A stretch of DNA of 64,000 nt from CAVAWX01 sp963614215. Its GTDB lineage: Bacteria; Actinomycetota; Coriobacteriia; Coriobacteriales; QAMH01. The stretch spans positions 1 to 64,000 of the forward strand of contig CAVECB010000004.1 of the NCBI GenBank assembly GCA_963614215.1, given 5' to 3'. The first letter of the stretch is position 1, and every line of letters begins with the position of its first letter. The position numbers were made by a program, and so were the translations under genes. Shown one piece after another: positions 52,009-59,946 of the stretch. Under the pieces are notes generated by a model that was not told where the DNA came from, ran no database searches, and worked only from the letters and a program-made list of their open reading frames with translations.

Positions 52009-54375
52009 ATGATCAACGAATACAACAAAGATCTGTACAAAACTGATGATTGGCGTTGGTACGAAGACGGTTATGAAGTGACCCGAACTTCCGTCTGGAC
52101 AGGGCCTGGCTGCCACAACGGCTGCGGTGTCTTGACCTATGTCAAAGACGGCAAACTGGAGAGGGTTGAAGGCGATCCGAACTTCGCCTACAACCAGGGC
52201 AGACTGTGCTTGCGCTGCCTCAACATGGTCGAGCAGATCTACAACCACGACCGCCTGAAGTGGCCGCTGTTGCTGGACGGGCCGAAGGGCTCCAACCAGT
52301 GGAAGCGCGTCACCTGGGACGAGGCCCTCGACTTCATCGAGGAGGCTTTCGCGGACGTCTGCAAGATCATCAAAGAAGAGTTCGGCGGTATCGGGCCTGA
52401 GGGCGTCGTCGCCCTGTCCGGCACCGGCCGCAACGCCATGTGGCAGGGCGCTATGGTCCTGCGTACGGCGTTCGGTTCCCCGAACATGTCGTTCGGCTTC
52501 CTCTCGGCCGACTCCTGCTACCAGCCGCGCATGACCGCCAACCTGCTGCAGGAAGGCGATTGCTGGATTCTCGACAACGCGCAGCTGCACCCGGATCGCT
52601 ACAACAATGAGGAGTGGGTGAAACCCGAGGTCGTCATCGTCTGGGCAAACCAGCCGCTGGCTTCCAACCCTGACGGTTTCGTGGGCCACTGGCTGATCGA
52701 CCTCATGCGCATGGGCACCAAGTTCATCGTCGTCGATCCCGCCCTCACCTGGCTGGCCTCCAAGGCCGACATCTGGTTGCAGATCCGTCCTGGCACCGAC
52801 TGCGCGCTTGCGCTCGGCTTCCTGAACGTGATCATCAACGAGGATCTCTACGACCACGAGTGGACCGAGACTTGGACCTATGGTTTCGAGTCTTTGGTCG
52901 AGCGCGTCCAGGAGTACCCGACCGACAAGGTCGCCGAGATTTGCTGGTGCGACGAGCAGCTCATCATCGACGCTGCCCGCATGTACGCTGCGGCCAAGCC
53001 CGCCGGCGTCCAGTGGGGTCTTGCCATCGACATGCAGATTTCTGCTATGGAGGCGTCCAACGCCATCGACGACATGGTCGCCATCTGCGGCAACCTCGAC
53101 GTCCCCGGCGGCAACGTGCTCGTTCGCTACGCCTACAACTCTTCTAAGAAGTACGGCGCAGGCCTCGAGTTCATCTCCGAGGAGATGCTCGACCGCCGCA
53201 TCGGCACGAGCCAGTCGCCCATCCACAAGGCCGGCTACACGCCCTTCATCCCGCCCGATCTTTTGGTCGAGGCCATGGAGACCGGCGTGCCCTACCGCCC
53301 GCAGCTCATCTGGGTCGAGCAGACCAACCCGATCGCCAACATGGCCGGCGACGCGCCTCGTGTCTACAAGGCGTGGAAGAAGGTCAAGTACACGGTTGTG
53401 GCCGACTACTACCTGACCCCGACCGCCGTGGCGTTCGCCGACTGCGTGCTCCCGATGGCCATGTCTGTCGAGCGCGACTCCTACCGCTCCTGGTGGCAGC
53501 CCCTGCGCACGATCACTGCGTCCGCGGGCCGCTACTACGAGTGCAAGTCTGACGAGGAACTCGTCATGGCTATGGGCAAGCGCTTCAACCCCGAGTTCTA
53601 CAACCAGTTCGAGACGACCGAAGACTTCCTCACCTGGATGATCCAAGACGAGGGCAACGGCGTCGACTACACCTTCGAGGAGCTCACTCACAAGGTTTAC
53701 GACTGGTGGGATTGGAACGAGACCTACCGCAAGTACGAGAAGGGTCTGCTCCGCGAGGACGGCAACCCCGGCTTTGTCACCGCTACCGGCATGTTCGAGA
53801 TCTACTCGCCGCTCTTCGACGTGTGGGGCTTCGATCCTCTGCCGCATCACATGGAGCCCTACGAGTCGCCTTACCGCACTCCCGAGCTCTACAAGGAGTA
53901 CCCCTACATCTACACCTCTGGCCACCGTCACATCGGCCTGTTCCACTCCGAGCACCGTCAGCTGCCGCATATGCGCCAGTTCCATCCGACGGCCATCGCC
54001 GACGTCTCTCCCGAGATTGCCGAGGAGCAGGGCATCAAAGAGGGCGATTGGGTGTGGTTCGAGAACCCGCGCGGCAAGTGCAAGCAGGTTGCGCACATCG
54101 CCCCGGGCTTGCTGCCCAACCTCGTCCGTGCGCGTCACGGCTGGTGGTTCCCCGAGGAAGAGGCTGCGGAGCCGCATCTGTACGGCGTGTTCGACTCCAA
54201 CGCCAACAACTTGACCACCATGGGCGTCTACGGGCCCACGCACTACGGTGCTCCGTACAAGTCCACTCTGTGCAAGTGCTACAAGGTCACGGAAGAAAAC
54301 GACTGCAGCCCGAGCGCAGAGATCACGACCAAGCCCCTCAAGGGCTACCACTTCACTAGGTTCGAGGGGGTGTGA
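52009..54375 (+). CDS. Molybdopterin oxidoreductase, DMSO-reductase superfamily, catalytic subunit
   Basis: The 788-residue subunit would hold a bis-pyranopterin-guanine-dinucleotide Mo or W centre. There is no Tat or other signal peptide, so the enzyme is cytoplasmic. The N-terminal cluster region reads GPGCHNGC and later GRLCLRC, giving Cys35, Cys39 and Cys67 but no first cysteine. A metal ligand is expected near LSADSCYQPR; Cys170 is the best candidate, with Ser166, Asp168 or Ser169 not excluded. Several stretches (NVIINEDLYDHEW, ERVQEYPTDKVAEI) recall acetylene hydratase and pyrogallol transhydroxylase relatives. That kinship is from memory. The substrate is unknown; a dehydroxylase or transhydroxylase acting on phenolics is a plausible guess. 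Confidence 0.88.
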   Translation: MINEYNKDLYKTDDWRWYEDGYEVTRTSVWTGPGCHNGCGVLTYVKDGKLERVEGDPNFAYNQGRLCLRCLNMVEQIYNHDRLKWPLLLDGPKGSNQWKRVTWDEALDFIEEAFADVCKIIKEEFGGIGPEGVVALSGTGRNAMWQGAMVLRTAFGSPNMSFGFLSADSCYQPRMTANLLQEGDCWILDNAQLHPDRYNNEEWVKPEVVIVWANQPLASNPDGFVGHWLIDLMRMGTKFIVVDPALTWLASKADIWLQIRPGTDCALALGFLNVIINEDLYDHEWTETWTYGFESLVERVQEYPTDKVAEICWCDEQLIIDAARMYAAAKPAGVQWGLAIDMQISAMEASNAIDDMVAICGNLDVPGGNVLVRYAYNSSKKYGAGLEFISEEMLDRRIGTSQSPIHKAGYTPFIPPDLLVEAMETGVPYRPQLIWVEQTNPIANMAGDAPRVYKAWKKVKYTVVADYYLTPTAVAFADCVLPMAMSVERDSYRSWWQPLRTITASAGRYYECKSDEELVMAMGKRFNPEFYNQFETTEDFLTWMIQDEGNGVDYTFEELTHKVYDWWDWNETYRKYEKGLLREDGNPGFVTATGMFEIYSPLFDVWGFDPLPHHMEPYESPYRTPELYKEYPYIYTSGHRHIGLFHSEHRQLPHMRQFHPTAIADVSPEIAEEQGIKEGDWVWFENPRGKCKQVAHIAPGLLPNLVRARHGWWFPEEEAAEPHLYGVFDSNANNLTTMGVYGPTHYGAPYKSTLCKCYKVTEENDCSPSAEITTKPLKGYHFTRFEGV

Positions 54376-54377
54376 TT

Positions 54378-54788
54378 ATGCCTACAGCAGAAGAGATGAA
54401 CCGCGGTTTCGACGCGATCGAGTACTGGGCGAACTTCAAGGACGCCAACGCCGAGGGCTCCACCCACGGCCTGCTGATCGACTACGAGTACTGCACCGAG
54501 TGCCACTCCTGCGAGGTCGCCTGCCAGATGCACCTTGGCTTGGCGCCCAACGAGTGGGGCATCAAGTGCGCTGAGTACGGCCCGATCAAAAACATCAACG
54601 GCAAGTGGGAGTGGACCTATGTGCCCATTCCGACCGACCTGTGCGATGGCTGCGCGGACCGTGTTGAGCAAGGACGTTTGCCGAATTGCGTGCACCACTG
54701 CCAGTCCGGCGTGATGTTCTTCGGCACCATCGAGGAGCTTGCCAAGAAGGCCTCCGAGAAGAAGAAGATGGTTCTGTTCACGCTCTAG
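54378..54788 (+). CDS. Small [4Fe-4S] subunit of the molybdoenzyme
   Basis: This 136-residue electron-transfer subunit has two cluster motifs: CTECHSCEVAC (Cys39, 42, 45 and 49), and CDGC followed by CVHHC (Cys89, 92, 104 and 108). That is half the clusters of typical DmsB/NrfC-type subunits, which carry four, so it is a reduced version. There is no membrane anchor. The ATG at 54378 comes 2 nt after the large-subunit stop and follows GAGGGGG, so translation is coupled. Electrons probably come from a soluble donor. The substrate is as uncertain as for the large subunit. Confidence 0.88.
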   Translation: MPTAEEMNRGFDAIEYWANFKDANAEGSTHGLLIDYEYCTECHSCEVACQMHLGLAPNEWGIKCAEYGPIKNINGKWEWTYVPIPTDLCDGCADRVEQGRLPNCVHHCQSGVMFFGTIEELAKKASEKKKMVLFTL

Positions 54789-54795
54789 CGTTTGG

Positions 54796-54844
54796 TTTCA
54801 CCCTTTGATGGCCCGGGCAATCCCGCCCGGGCCTGAAGGTGAAA
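54796..54844 (+). other. Long stem-loop between Fe-S subunit and zinc ribbon genes
   Basis: A perfect 9-bp stem (GGCCCGGGC at 54810 with GCCCGGGCC at 54825) is nested in an outer TTTCACC/GGTGAAA stem. The loop is 6 nt. A-rich sequence and the next ribosome-binding site follow, with no T-tract. It therefore looks more like an mRNA processing or stability element than a plain terminator. Confidence 0.7.
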
Positions 54845-54861
54845 GAAAAAGGAGGAATAGC

Positions 54862-55071
54862 ATGTCTCAGCAAATGAAGGGCGGTTTCCGTCCGCCCCCA
54901 ATCGGCAACATCCTGTGGAAGTGCCCGGAGTGCAACACCTTCAACGCGGCCGATGCGGACACCTGCAAGAAATGTGGCGCGTCCAAGGTCATCACCGACG
55001 ATATCGCTGGTGCGACCTACAAGCCCATTGACGAGTCCGAGCGCAGGAACCAGGACAAGAAGTTCAAGTAG
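54862..55071 (+). CDS. Small zinc-ribbon protein
   Basis: This 69-residue protein has a single ribbon, WKCPECNTFNAADADTCKKC (C-x2-C-x10-C-x2-C), flanked by polar tails. It resembles RanBP2/rubredoxin-like ribbons only in spacing. The ATG follows AAAAAGGAGG, a very strong site, so high expression is expected. It sits directly behind the molybdoenzyme subunits. Its ribbon is close in layout to those at 51474 and 56837. The role is unknown; cofactor insertion, subunit assembly or electron transfer could be imagined. Confidence 0.78.
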   Translation: MSQQMKGGFRPPPIGNILWKCPECNTFNAADADTCKKCGASKVITDDIAGATYKPIDESERRNQDKKFK

Positions 55072-55273
55072 AGGAGAGTTTTCTCTCGTCTAGGAGGGCG
55101 GCCGAAGAGATAGACGGGTTTTCAGCGCGTTGTCTTTTCGGCCGTTTCCCGTTTGGGAAAAAGAGCAGGCCGCCTCAGGTTGTAGCAGAACCCAAGACGG
55201 CCTTGCGAAAACCATTGTTGCTCTACCCGTTTGAAAGCAAGTGATTTTGCATTTCCTCACTAAGGAGGGGGTT
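55072..55273. other. Gap before the aromatic-acid-type transporter gene
   Basis: These 202 nt hold no gene. A GCGGCCGAA/TTCGGCCGT pair lies around a loop of about 32 nt, and a small TTTCCC-GTT-TGGGAAA hairpin at about 55144 is followed by A residues. The structures may belong to a leader or to a weak terminator on the other strand. Confidence 0.4.
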
Positions 55274-56701
55274 ATGGCAGAAGCAAACAACGGTAAATTT
55301 ACTATATCCCAGGCAGTCGATTCGCTTGGGGTGAGCAAGTTCACCATATCAATATTTTTCCTAGTCGGCATCGCCATGATGTTCGACGGCTACGACTACA
55401 TGATCATCTCGTACACGAATACGCAGATCATGAACGATTTCTTCCCGCTGGCCAGCTTCGGCGGGGACGTCGCGGCCCAAAACGCGGCGACTGCCGCGCT
55501 GAAGGGCGCTCTGTCGTCGTGGTCGACCATCGGCATCGTCGTCGGGTCGTTTTGCGCAGGGCCTCTGTCTGATCGTCTGGGCCGCAGGAAGGTCCTTACG
55601 GCAGGCACGTTCCTCTATGGCCTGTTCACCATTCCGTGCATCTTTGCGCCGACCTACGAGGCCTTCGCGGTTTTCCGCGTCATCGCCGGCCTGTTCCTCG
55701 GTGTGTGCACGCCCATCGTGACGACGCTGTTCACCGAGTTCACCCCGACCAAGCAGCGCTCGTTTTTCATCACCTTCGGCATGGCGTGGATGATCGTCGG
55801 CTGGGTTTTGGCCGCCATCATCGGCACCGTCATCGTCCAGGTGACGACCTGGCACGTCTGCTACGCCATCGGCGCGTTCCCCGTTATCTACGCGTTCATA
55901 TTCGGGTTCTTCACGCCTGAATCCGCGCACTGGATGTCGGTCAAGGGCAATCCCGAGGGCGCCATCAAGACGCTGGAGCGCATCCAAAAGCGTGCGGGCA
56001 AGCCGATGCCGTTTGACTTGAAGCCCGAAAACATCCTCGTGCCGCCCGTGTCGGAGAAGGCCAGCCCGGCCGAGGTCTGGAAGGGCAAGTACCTCAAGAC
56101 CACGATCGCGCTCGTCGTCATCTACTTCGCCGGCAACTTCAGCATCTACGGCGTGAACGCTTGGCTGCCCTCGCTCATGCTCGAGGCTACCGGCGGCGCC
56201 GTCACCGCTTCCTACATGCTGGCAATGGCGCAAAACGCGGCATCTGTCGTCGCGAACTGCACGACCGGCTATGTGTCCGAGGCCATCGGGCGCCGGCGCA
56301 ACCTGGCGTTCGGCTACATCTTCGCCACGGCGATGTGCATCATCACGGCCCTTGTGGTCACGCTGCCTGCCGAGACGAGCTTCTGGCCGTACCTGATTGC
56401 CTTCGTGTTCATGGGCTTTGCTCTGAACTACGGCATCACGGCCGCGCAGCCCATGATGTCGGAGTCCTATCCGACCGAGTTCAGGAACTCCGGCGTGGCG
56501 ACCATCGTCGCCTTGGGCAAGTCTGCCGGCATCCTGTCCCCGATTGTGCTCGGCGGCCTGAAGGCGGCGGGCTGGGCGTTCACCCCGCTTATCGCCATCC
56601 TGGCCATCCCCATGTTCATTGGCTTTTTGGCCACCTTCCTGCTCCCGAAGGGTGCCAAGGGCATGGACATCGACGACATCGCAAGCGAGAACAACGACTA
56701 G
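55274..56701 (+). CDS. MFS transporter, aromatic acid:H+ symporter-like
   Basis: The 475-residue protein has 12 membrane segments and a pattern close to the AAHS and metabolite:H+ symporter branches. It shows DGYDYMIISYTNTQI in helix 1, the GPLSDRLGRRKVL loop, YVSEAIGRRRNLAFGYIF in the second half, and SESYPTEFRNSGVA with a late glycine-rich helix. In this branch the substrates are usually aromatic or other carboxylic acids. ATG at 55274 follows AAGGAGGGGG and is chosen over an upstream ATG. Beside the molybdoenzyme it is the best hint that the imported substrate is aromatic, but that remains inference. Confidence 0.87.
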   Translation: MAEANNGKFTISQAVDSLGVSKFTISIFFLVGIAMMFDGYDYMIISYTNTQIMNDFFPLASFGGDVAAQNAATAALKGALSSWSTIGIVVGSFCAGPLSDRLGRRKVLTAGTFLYGLFTIPCIFAPTYEAFAVFRVIAGLFLGVCTPIVTTLFTEFTPTKQRSFFITFGMAWMIVGWVLAAIIGTVIVQVTTWHVCYAIGAFPVIYAFIFGFFTPESAHWMSVKGNPEGAIKTLERIQKRAGKPMPFDLKPENILVPPVSEKASPAEVWKGKYLKTTIALVVIYFAGNFSIYGVNAWLPSLMLEATGGAVTASYMLAMAQNAASVVANCTTGYVSEAIGRRRNLAFGYIFATAMCIITALVVTLPAETSFWPYLIAFVFMGFALNYGITAAQPMMSESYPTEFRNSGVATIVALGKSAGILSPIVLGGLKAAGWAFTPLIAILAIPMFIGFLATFLLPKGAKGMDIDDIASENND

Positions 56702-56732
56702 CTCGCGTTTTCGCTTCGAGTTTTAAAAGTCG

Positions 56733-56772
56733 CGGGCGTGTGGGGCAGCTCCTCGCACGCCCGTTCTTTTTC
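56733..56772 (+). terminator. Intrinsic terminator after the transporter
   Basis: CGGGCGTG pairs with CACGCCCG around a 15-nt loop and is followed by TTCTTTTTC. It closes the molybdoenzyme-transporter block. Confidence 0.85.
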
Positions 56773-56836
56773 TTGCGCTGGCAGTTCGCGCATGGTGAAA
56801 TATGGGGCTCTACGAGAGGAAAGGTGCGTTTTCGAC

Positions 56837-57133
56837 ATGGGACTGTTCAACACGAAGCCGGCCGACGTGCCGCAGATGCCGGAAAACCCCATCGTGTGCC
56901 CCTTTTGCGGCAACCGCTCGACCAGCGAGAAGTTTTGCTCGAGCTGCGGGGCGAAGTTCACCCGAGAGGTCTTGCAGGTGGCCTCGCGCGAGAAAGACGA
57001 CACGCGCGACGATAGGATAGGGCCGTTTTCCACCAAGACCGCCAAGCGCCTGCTGTGGGTGCTCATCATCGTTTTGGTAGCCCTGTTCATCTTCTTCACC
57101 GAGCGCTTGCGCGACAACCCAATGTTCAACTAG
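56837..57133 (+). CDS. Membrane-anchored zinc-ribbon protein
   Basis: This 98-residue protein has an N-terminal ribbon, VCPFCGNRSTSEKFCSSC (C-x2-C-x9-C-x2-C), then a charged middle and one membrane helix (LLWVLIIVLVALFIFFTE) near the C-terminus. The ribbon would face the cytoplasm. ATG at 56837 is preceded by GAGAGGAAAGG. It is the fourth tiny zinc protein within 6.5 kb. It may tether a soluble partner to the membrane. The gene lies between the terminator and a ferredoxin-tailed reductase. Confidence 0.75.
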   Translation: MGLFNTKPADVPQMPENPIVCPFCGNRSTSEKFCSSCGAKFTREVLQVASREKDDTRDDRIGPFSTKTAKRLLWVLIIVLVALFIFFTERLRDNPMFN

Positions 57134-57191
57134 CCGGCTGGCATCGCGGCACCTTCGGATGCGGCGTGCGACAAAAGGAGCTCTGAGGAGG

Positions 57192-58322
57192 ATGGACGGG
57201 CAGGTGGCGCGCCTCGGTTTCGGAGGCATGTTCGGGCACGGAAAGACCGTGGACAGGGTGGATCTTGACGAGCTCTCCAGAGCCGTCGATGTGTTTTTGG
57301 ACAGCGGTTACAATTTCTTCGACAACGCGTTTGCCTACGATGCTGAAGAGCCTGCACTGGAACGGGTCTTGTTCAGCCGTCGTGCGCGCGAGGACTACGA
57401 AGTCTCCCAGAAGATCACGCCGTGGAAGATGAACTCACCGGCGCAGATGCGCGAGAATTTCGAGCGCTCGCTTGCATCGACCAGCGTCGGCTACTACGAC
57501 TACCTCATGCTCCACAACGTCTCGACGCAGGGCGCCCGTGCGCAGAAATTCGAGGATATGGACGCCTGGGACTTCGTCTTGGAACAAAAGGAGCGCGGCC
57601 TTGCGGCCAAGGTGGGCTTTTCCTTCCATGACCGTCCGGAGATGCTCGAGTCGTTTATCGAGGCGCATCCGCAGGCCGAGTTCGTCATGCTGCAGTTGAA
57701 CTACTACGACTGGGACAGCCAGCTTGTCTGCGCCAAGCGCAACTGCGAGGTGGCGCGCGCGCATGGCCTGCCCATATTCGTCATGAAGCCCTTCCGGGGC
57801 GGCGTCCTCGCGCGGCTGCCCGAAGCGGCGCGCGTCCTTTTGGACGAGGCAAAAGTCTCGCCCGCAGAGCTTGCCTTGGGCTTTTGCGCGTCCGTGCCCG
57901 GCGTCCACACCGTTTTCGCCACTATGAACTCGGCTGTCGAGACCGCAGACGATATCGCGGCGTTCGCGCATTTCCCGAAGCTCTCGCCACAGCTTCGCGC
58001 CGAGCTCGTCGATGAGGTGGTGAAGATTCTCGATGCCGTTGAGCGCATCGAGTGCGTCGATTGCCGCTATTGCGTAGATGTGTGCCCGAAGCGAATACGG
58101 ATTCCTTGGATCTTGCAGGCGCTCAACGACCGGGAGGTCTTCGGGCCGGCCTTGGCGCGGCGTTCGTATCTGTGGGAGACGAATTTCGGAGGGCGCGCGT
58201 CCGAGTGTATCTCGTGCGGTCGCTGCCTGGACCAGTGTTCGACGCGTCTGGACATACCCGCGTTGCTTGCGCGCGCCGCCGAGACCTTCGAAGACGGGGC
58301 GGGGGACTCTCCTAGCTGGTGA
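57192..58322 (+). CDS. Aldo-keto reductase with C-terminal ferredoxin domain
   Basis: The 376-residue protein joins an aldo-keto reductase barrel to two [4Fe-4S] motifs. The catalytic set appears intact: Asp and Tyr in FDNAFAYDAEEP, Lys in SQKITPWKM and His in YDYLMLHNVST. The C-terminal clusters are CVDCRYCVDVC and CISCGRCLDQC. Such Fe-S aldo-keto reductases are common in anaerobes, with mostly unknown substrates. Contrast the neighbouring aldo-keto reductase at 45767, which has lost these residues. The start at 57192 follows AAAAGGAG. Confidence 0.86.
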   Translation: MDGQVARLGFGGMFGHGKTVDRVDLDELSRAVDVFLDSGYNFFDNAFAYDAEEPALERVLFSRRAREDYEVSQKITPWKMNSPAQMRENFERSLASTSVGYYDYLMLHNVSTQGARAQKFEDMDAWDFVLEQKERGLAAKVGFSFHDRPEMLESFIEAHPQAEFVMLQLNYYDWDSQLVCAKRNCEVARAHGLPIFVMKPFRGGVLARLPEAARVLLDEAKVSPAELALGFCASVPGVHTVFATMNSAVETADDIAAFAHFPKLSPQLRAELVDEVVKILDAVERIECVDCRYCVDVCPKRIRIPWILQALNDREVFGPALARRSYLWETNFGGRASECISCGRCLDQCSTRLDIPALLARAAETFEDGAGDSPSW

Positions 58323-58393
58323 GCGTGGTATTTACCGTGCGATGTGGCGCATGTTGTGCCTGTTCGCGGCGGCGCGCTATTGCGCGGGTGGCT

Positions 58394-58418
58394 CACGCGT
58401 CTGGGTGAAAGACGCGTG
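58394..58418. other. 8-bp hairpin between convergent genes
   Basis: CACGCGTC (58394-58401) pairs perfectly with GACGCGTG (58411-58418) around a 9-nt loop. It lies in the 134-nt gap between the convergent aldo-keto reductase and methyltransferase-GNAT genes, without a T-tract. Confidence 0.4.
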
Positions 58419-58456
58419 TGGCGTGAGAGCTTGAAGAAGCGTCCGGCATGCTTGTC

Positions 58457-59833
58457 TCACGGCAGGGGACGCAGCATGTGCACGGCATCGTCTGCAGGCG
58501 AGTTGTAGTAGCCGGTCACGATATCCATTTCAGTAAAACCCGCATGCGCATAGAGTCCGCGGGCGGGCACGTTTGCCGCGCGGACGTGCAGCTGCATGGC
58601 CGTGCAGTCGTCGTCGGCCGCCTGCGCGCACGCGTGCTCGAGCAGTAGCGTGCCCAGTCCCTTTCTGCGCGCGGGTGCGGCGACGGCTATGTGCATGATG
58701 GTCGCAAGGCCCGTCTCGGCCGCTTCCCACCAGCCGACGTATCCCGCGATGCGCTCGTCTTCGCCGCGCGCGACGACATAGCGCGCGGCCGGGTTGTGGC
58801 GCAGCTCCATGGCGTAGGCAAGCGGCGTCCATGGGTCGGGAAAGGCACCTGCCTCGATGGCCATGACCTGCCCCAAGTCGGTTTCGGTCATGGGGGAGAG
58901 GGCGAAGGGGGAGCCGTTCGCGTCATTTTCGCTTGCGCTGCCGACATCGTCCGTGTTGCAGCGCCCGTCGCCTTCACCCCGGCTGCCCGCCGCGCTCGTG
59001 CCGCTTGCTTTGGAACGTGCATCCCCTTCACCCGCTTTGGGCTTGCGCGCCGTGACCATGAAGGTGTTCGAGCAGTGGTAGTAGTCGTCGCGTTCAAACA
59101 GGGCGCGCCACGCGTCCAGCAGGCGGGTTTGCTCGCAGGCGATGCTCTCCGGCAGCCCGTCGGGCACGTTTTTGCGGAAGTAGGTGAAGCGCTCGAAGAG
59201 GTCCATGCGCTCGGCGCGAGTTTTGCCCAAGGTGTCGGTCGTGTGGATCGCCACGTCCACATCGGAAAATCCCGCCTCGGCCAGCAGCGCCGGGCATTTC
59301 TGTCCGTTGTTGCGGTCGGTGTGGCGCGTGTGCGGCGTGCGCGGCGCGATCTCGGCTTCGTAGAGGGTGAAAAGGCGACGCATGACGTGCTCGGGGTCGG
59401 GCCAGGACAGCTTGCAGGAGTCGTCGAAGGTCTTGATGATGATGTGGCCGCCCGGCTTGAGCAGGCGCCAGGCGTTTGTGAGCGCCGCGCCCTTGTCGCG
59501 CACGTGTTGAAAGACATGCGAGAAGTAGACGACATCGAAGCTTTCTGCCTGCCCGGCCCAGTCTTGCGCGTCGCCTCGCTCCCAGGAAAAGCGCGCATCG
59601 TAGGTTCGTTCGCGCGCCTCGGCCAGCGCGTCTTCATCCGGGTCGATGCCTACGACGGCCGCGATATTTGCGTAGCAGGAAAACTTCAGTACGGTATTGA
59701 AGCCGTCGAAGCAGCCCATGTCGAGCACGCGCGCGTCCTCTACGGCATCAAGTCCGATGCGCTCGAAGGCGGCGAAATCGTATGCCGCGCTGTCGCTGGC
59801 CACCTGGTCTATGCGCGCCTTGCCCCAGCCCAC
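58457..59833 (-). CDS. Methyltransferase-GNAT (RimI-like) fusion protein
   Basis: The 458-residue product joins two enzymes. Residues 1-265 are a class I SAM methyltransferase (VLDMGCFDGFNT, FDVVYFSHVFQHV, WRLLKPGGHIII). After an Ala/Ser/Gly-rich hinge (about 268-310) comes a GNAT domain like RimI, the ribosomal alanine N-acetyltransferase: SPMTETDLGQVMAIEAGAFP, then HIAVAAPARRKGLGTLLLEHA. The start is a GTG at 59833 following GGGGAAGGA. In other bacteria these activities are separate genes, so a two-step modification of one target is conceivable. The targets are not evident from sequence. Confidence 0.82.
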   Translation of the reverse strand: MGWGKARIDQVASDSAAYDFAAFERIGLDAVEDARVLDMGCFDGFNTVLKFSCYANIAAVVGIDPDEDALAEARERTYDARFSWERGDAQDWAGQAESFDVVYFSHVFQHVRDKGAALTNAWRLLKPGGHIIIKTFDDSCKLSWPDPEHVMRRLFTLYEAEIAPRTPHTRHTDRNNGQKCPALLAEAGFSDVDVAIHTTDTLGKTRAERMDLFERFTYFRKNVPDGLPESIACEQTRLLDAWRALFERDDYYHCSNTFMVTARKPKAGEGDARSKASGTSAAGSRGEGDGRCNTDDVGSASENDANGSPFALSPMTETDLGQVMAIEAGAFPDPWTPLAYAMELRHNPAARYVVARGEDERIAGYVGWWEAAETGLATIMHIAVAAPARRKGLGTLLLEHACAQAADDDCTAMQLHVRAANVPARGLYAHAGFTEMDIVTGYYNSPADDAVHMLRPLP

Positions 59834-59946
59834 GAATTCCTTCCCCAGCTCGAAGGCCGCCGCCTGCGGCGTCTTTTGCGATGCCTAGCGGCCGGCCTCT
59901 CCTGCCTCGTTGTTGCCTTTTACTTCCGCACAGCTTTTCGCGTCGA

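Noticed and set aside
52009..52110. Tat signal peptide on the molybdoenzyme
   Set aside because: The N-terminus is polar and acidic, with no twin arginine and no hydrophobic stretch.
58394..58418. Intrinsic terminator for both flanking genes
   Set aside because: The stem is good, but neither strand has a T-tract, so it is listed only as a hairpin.
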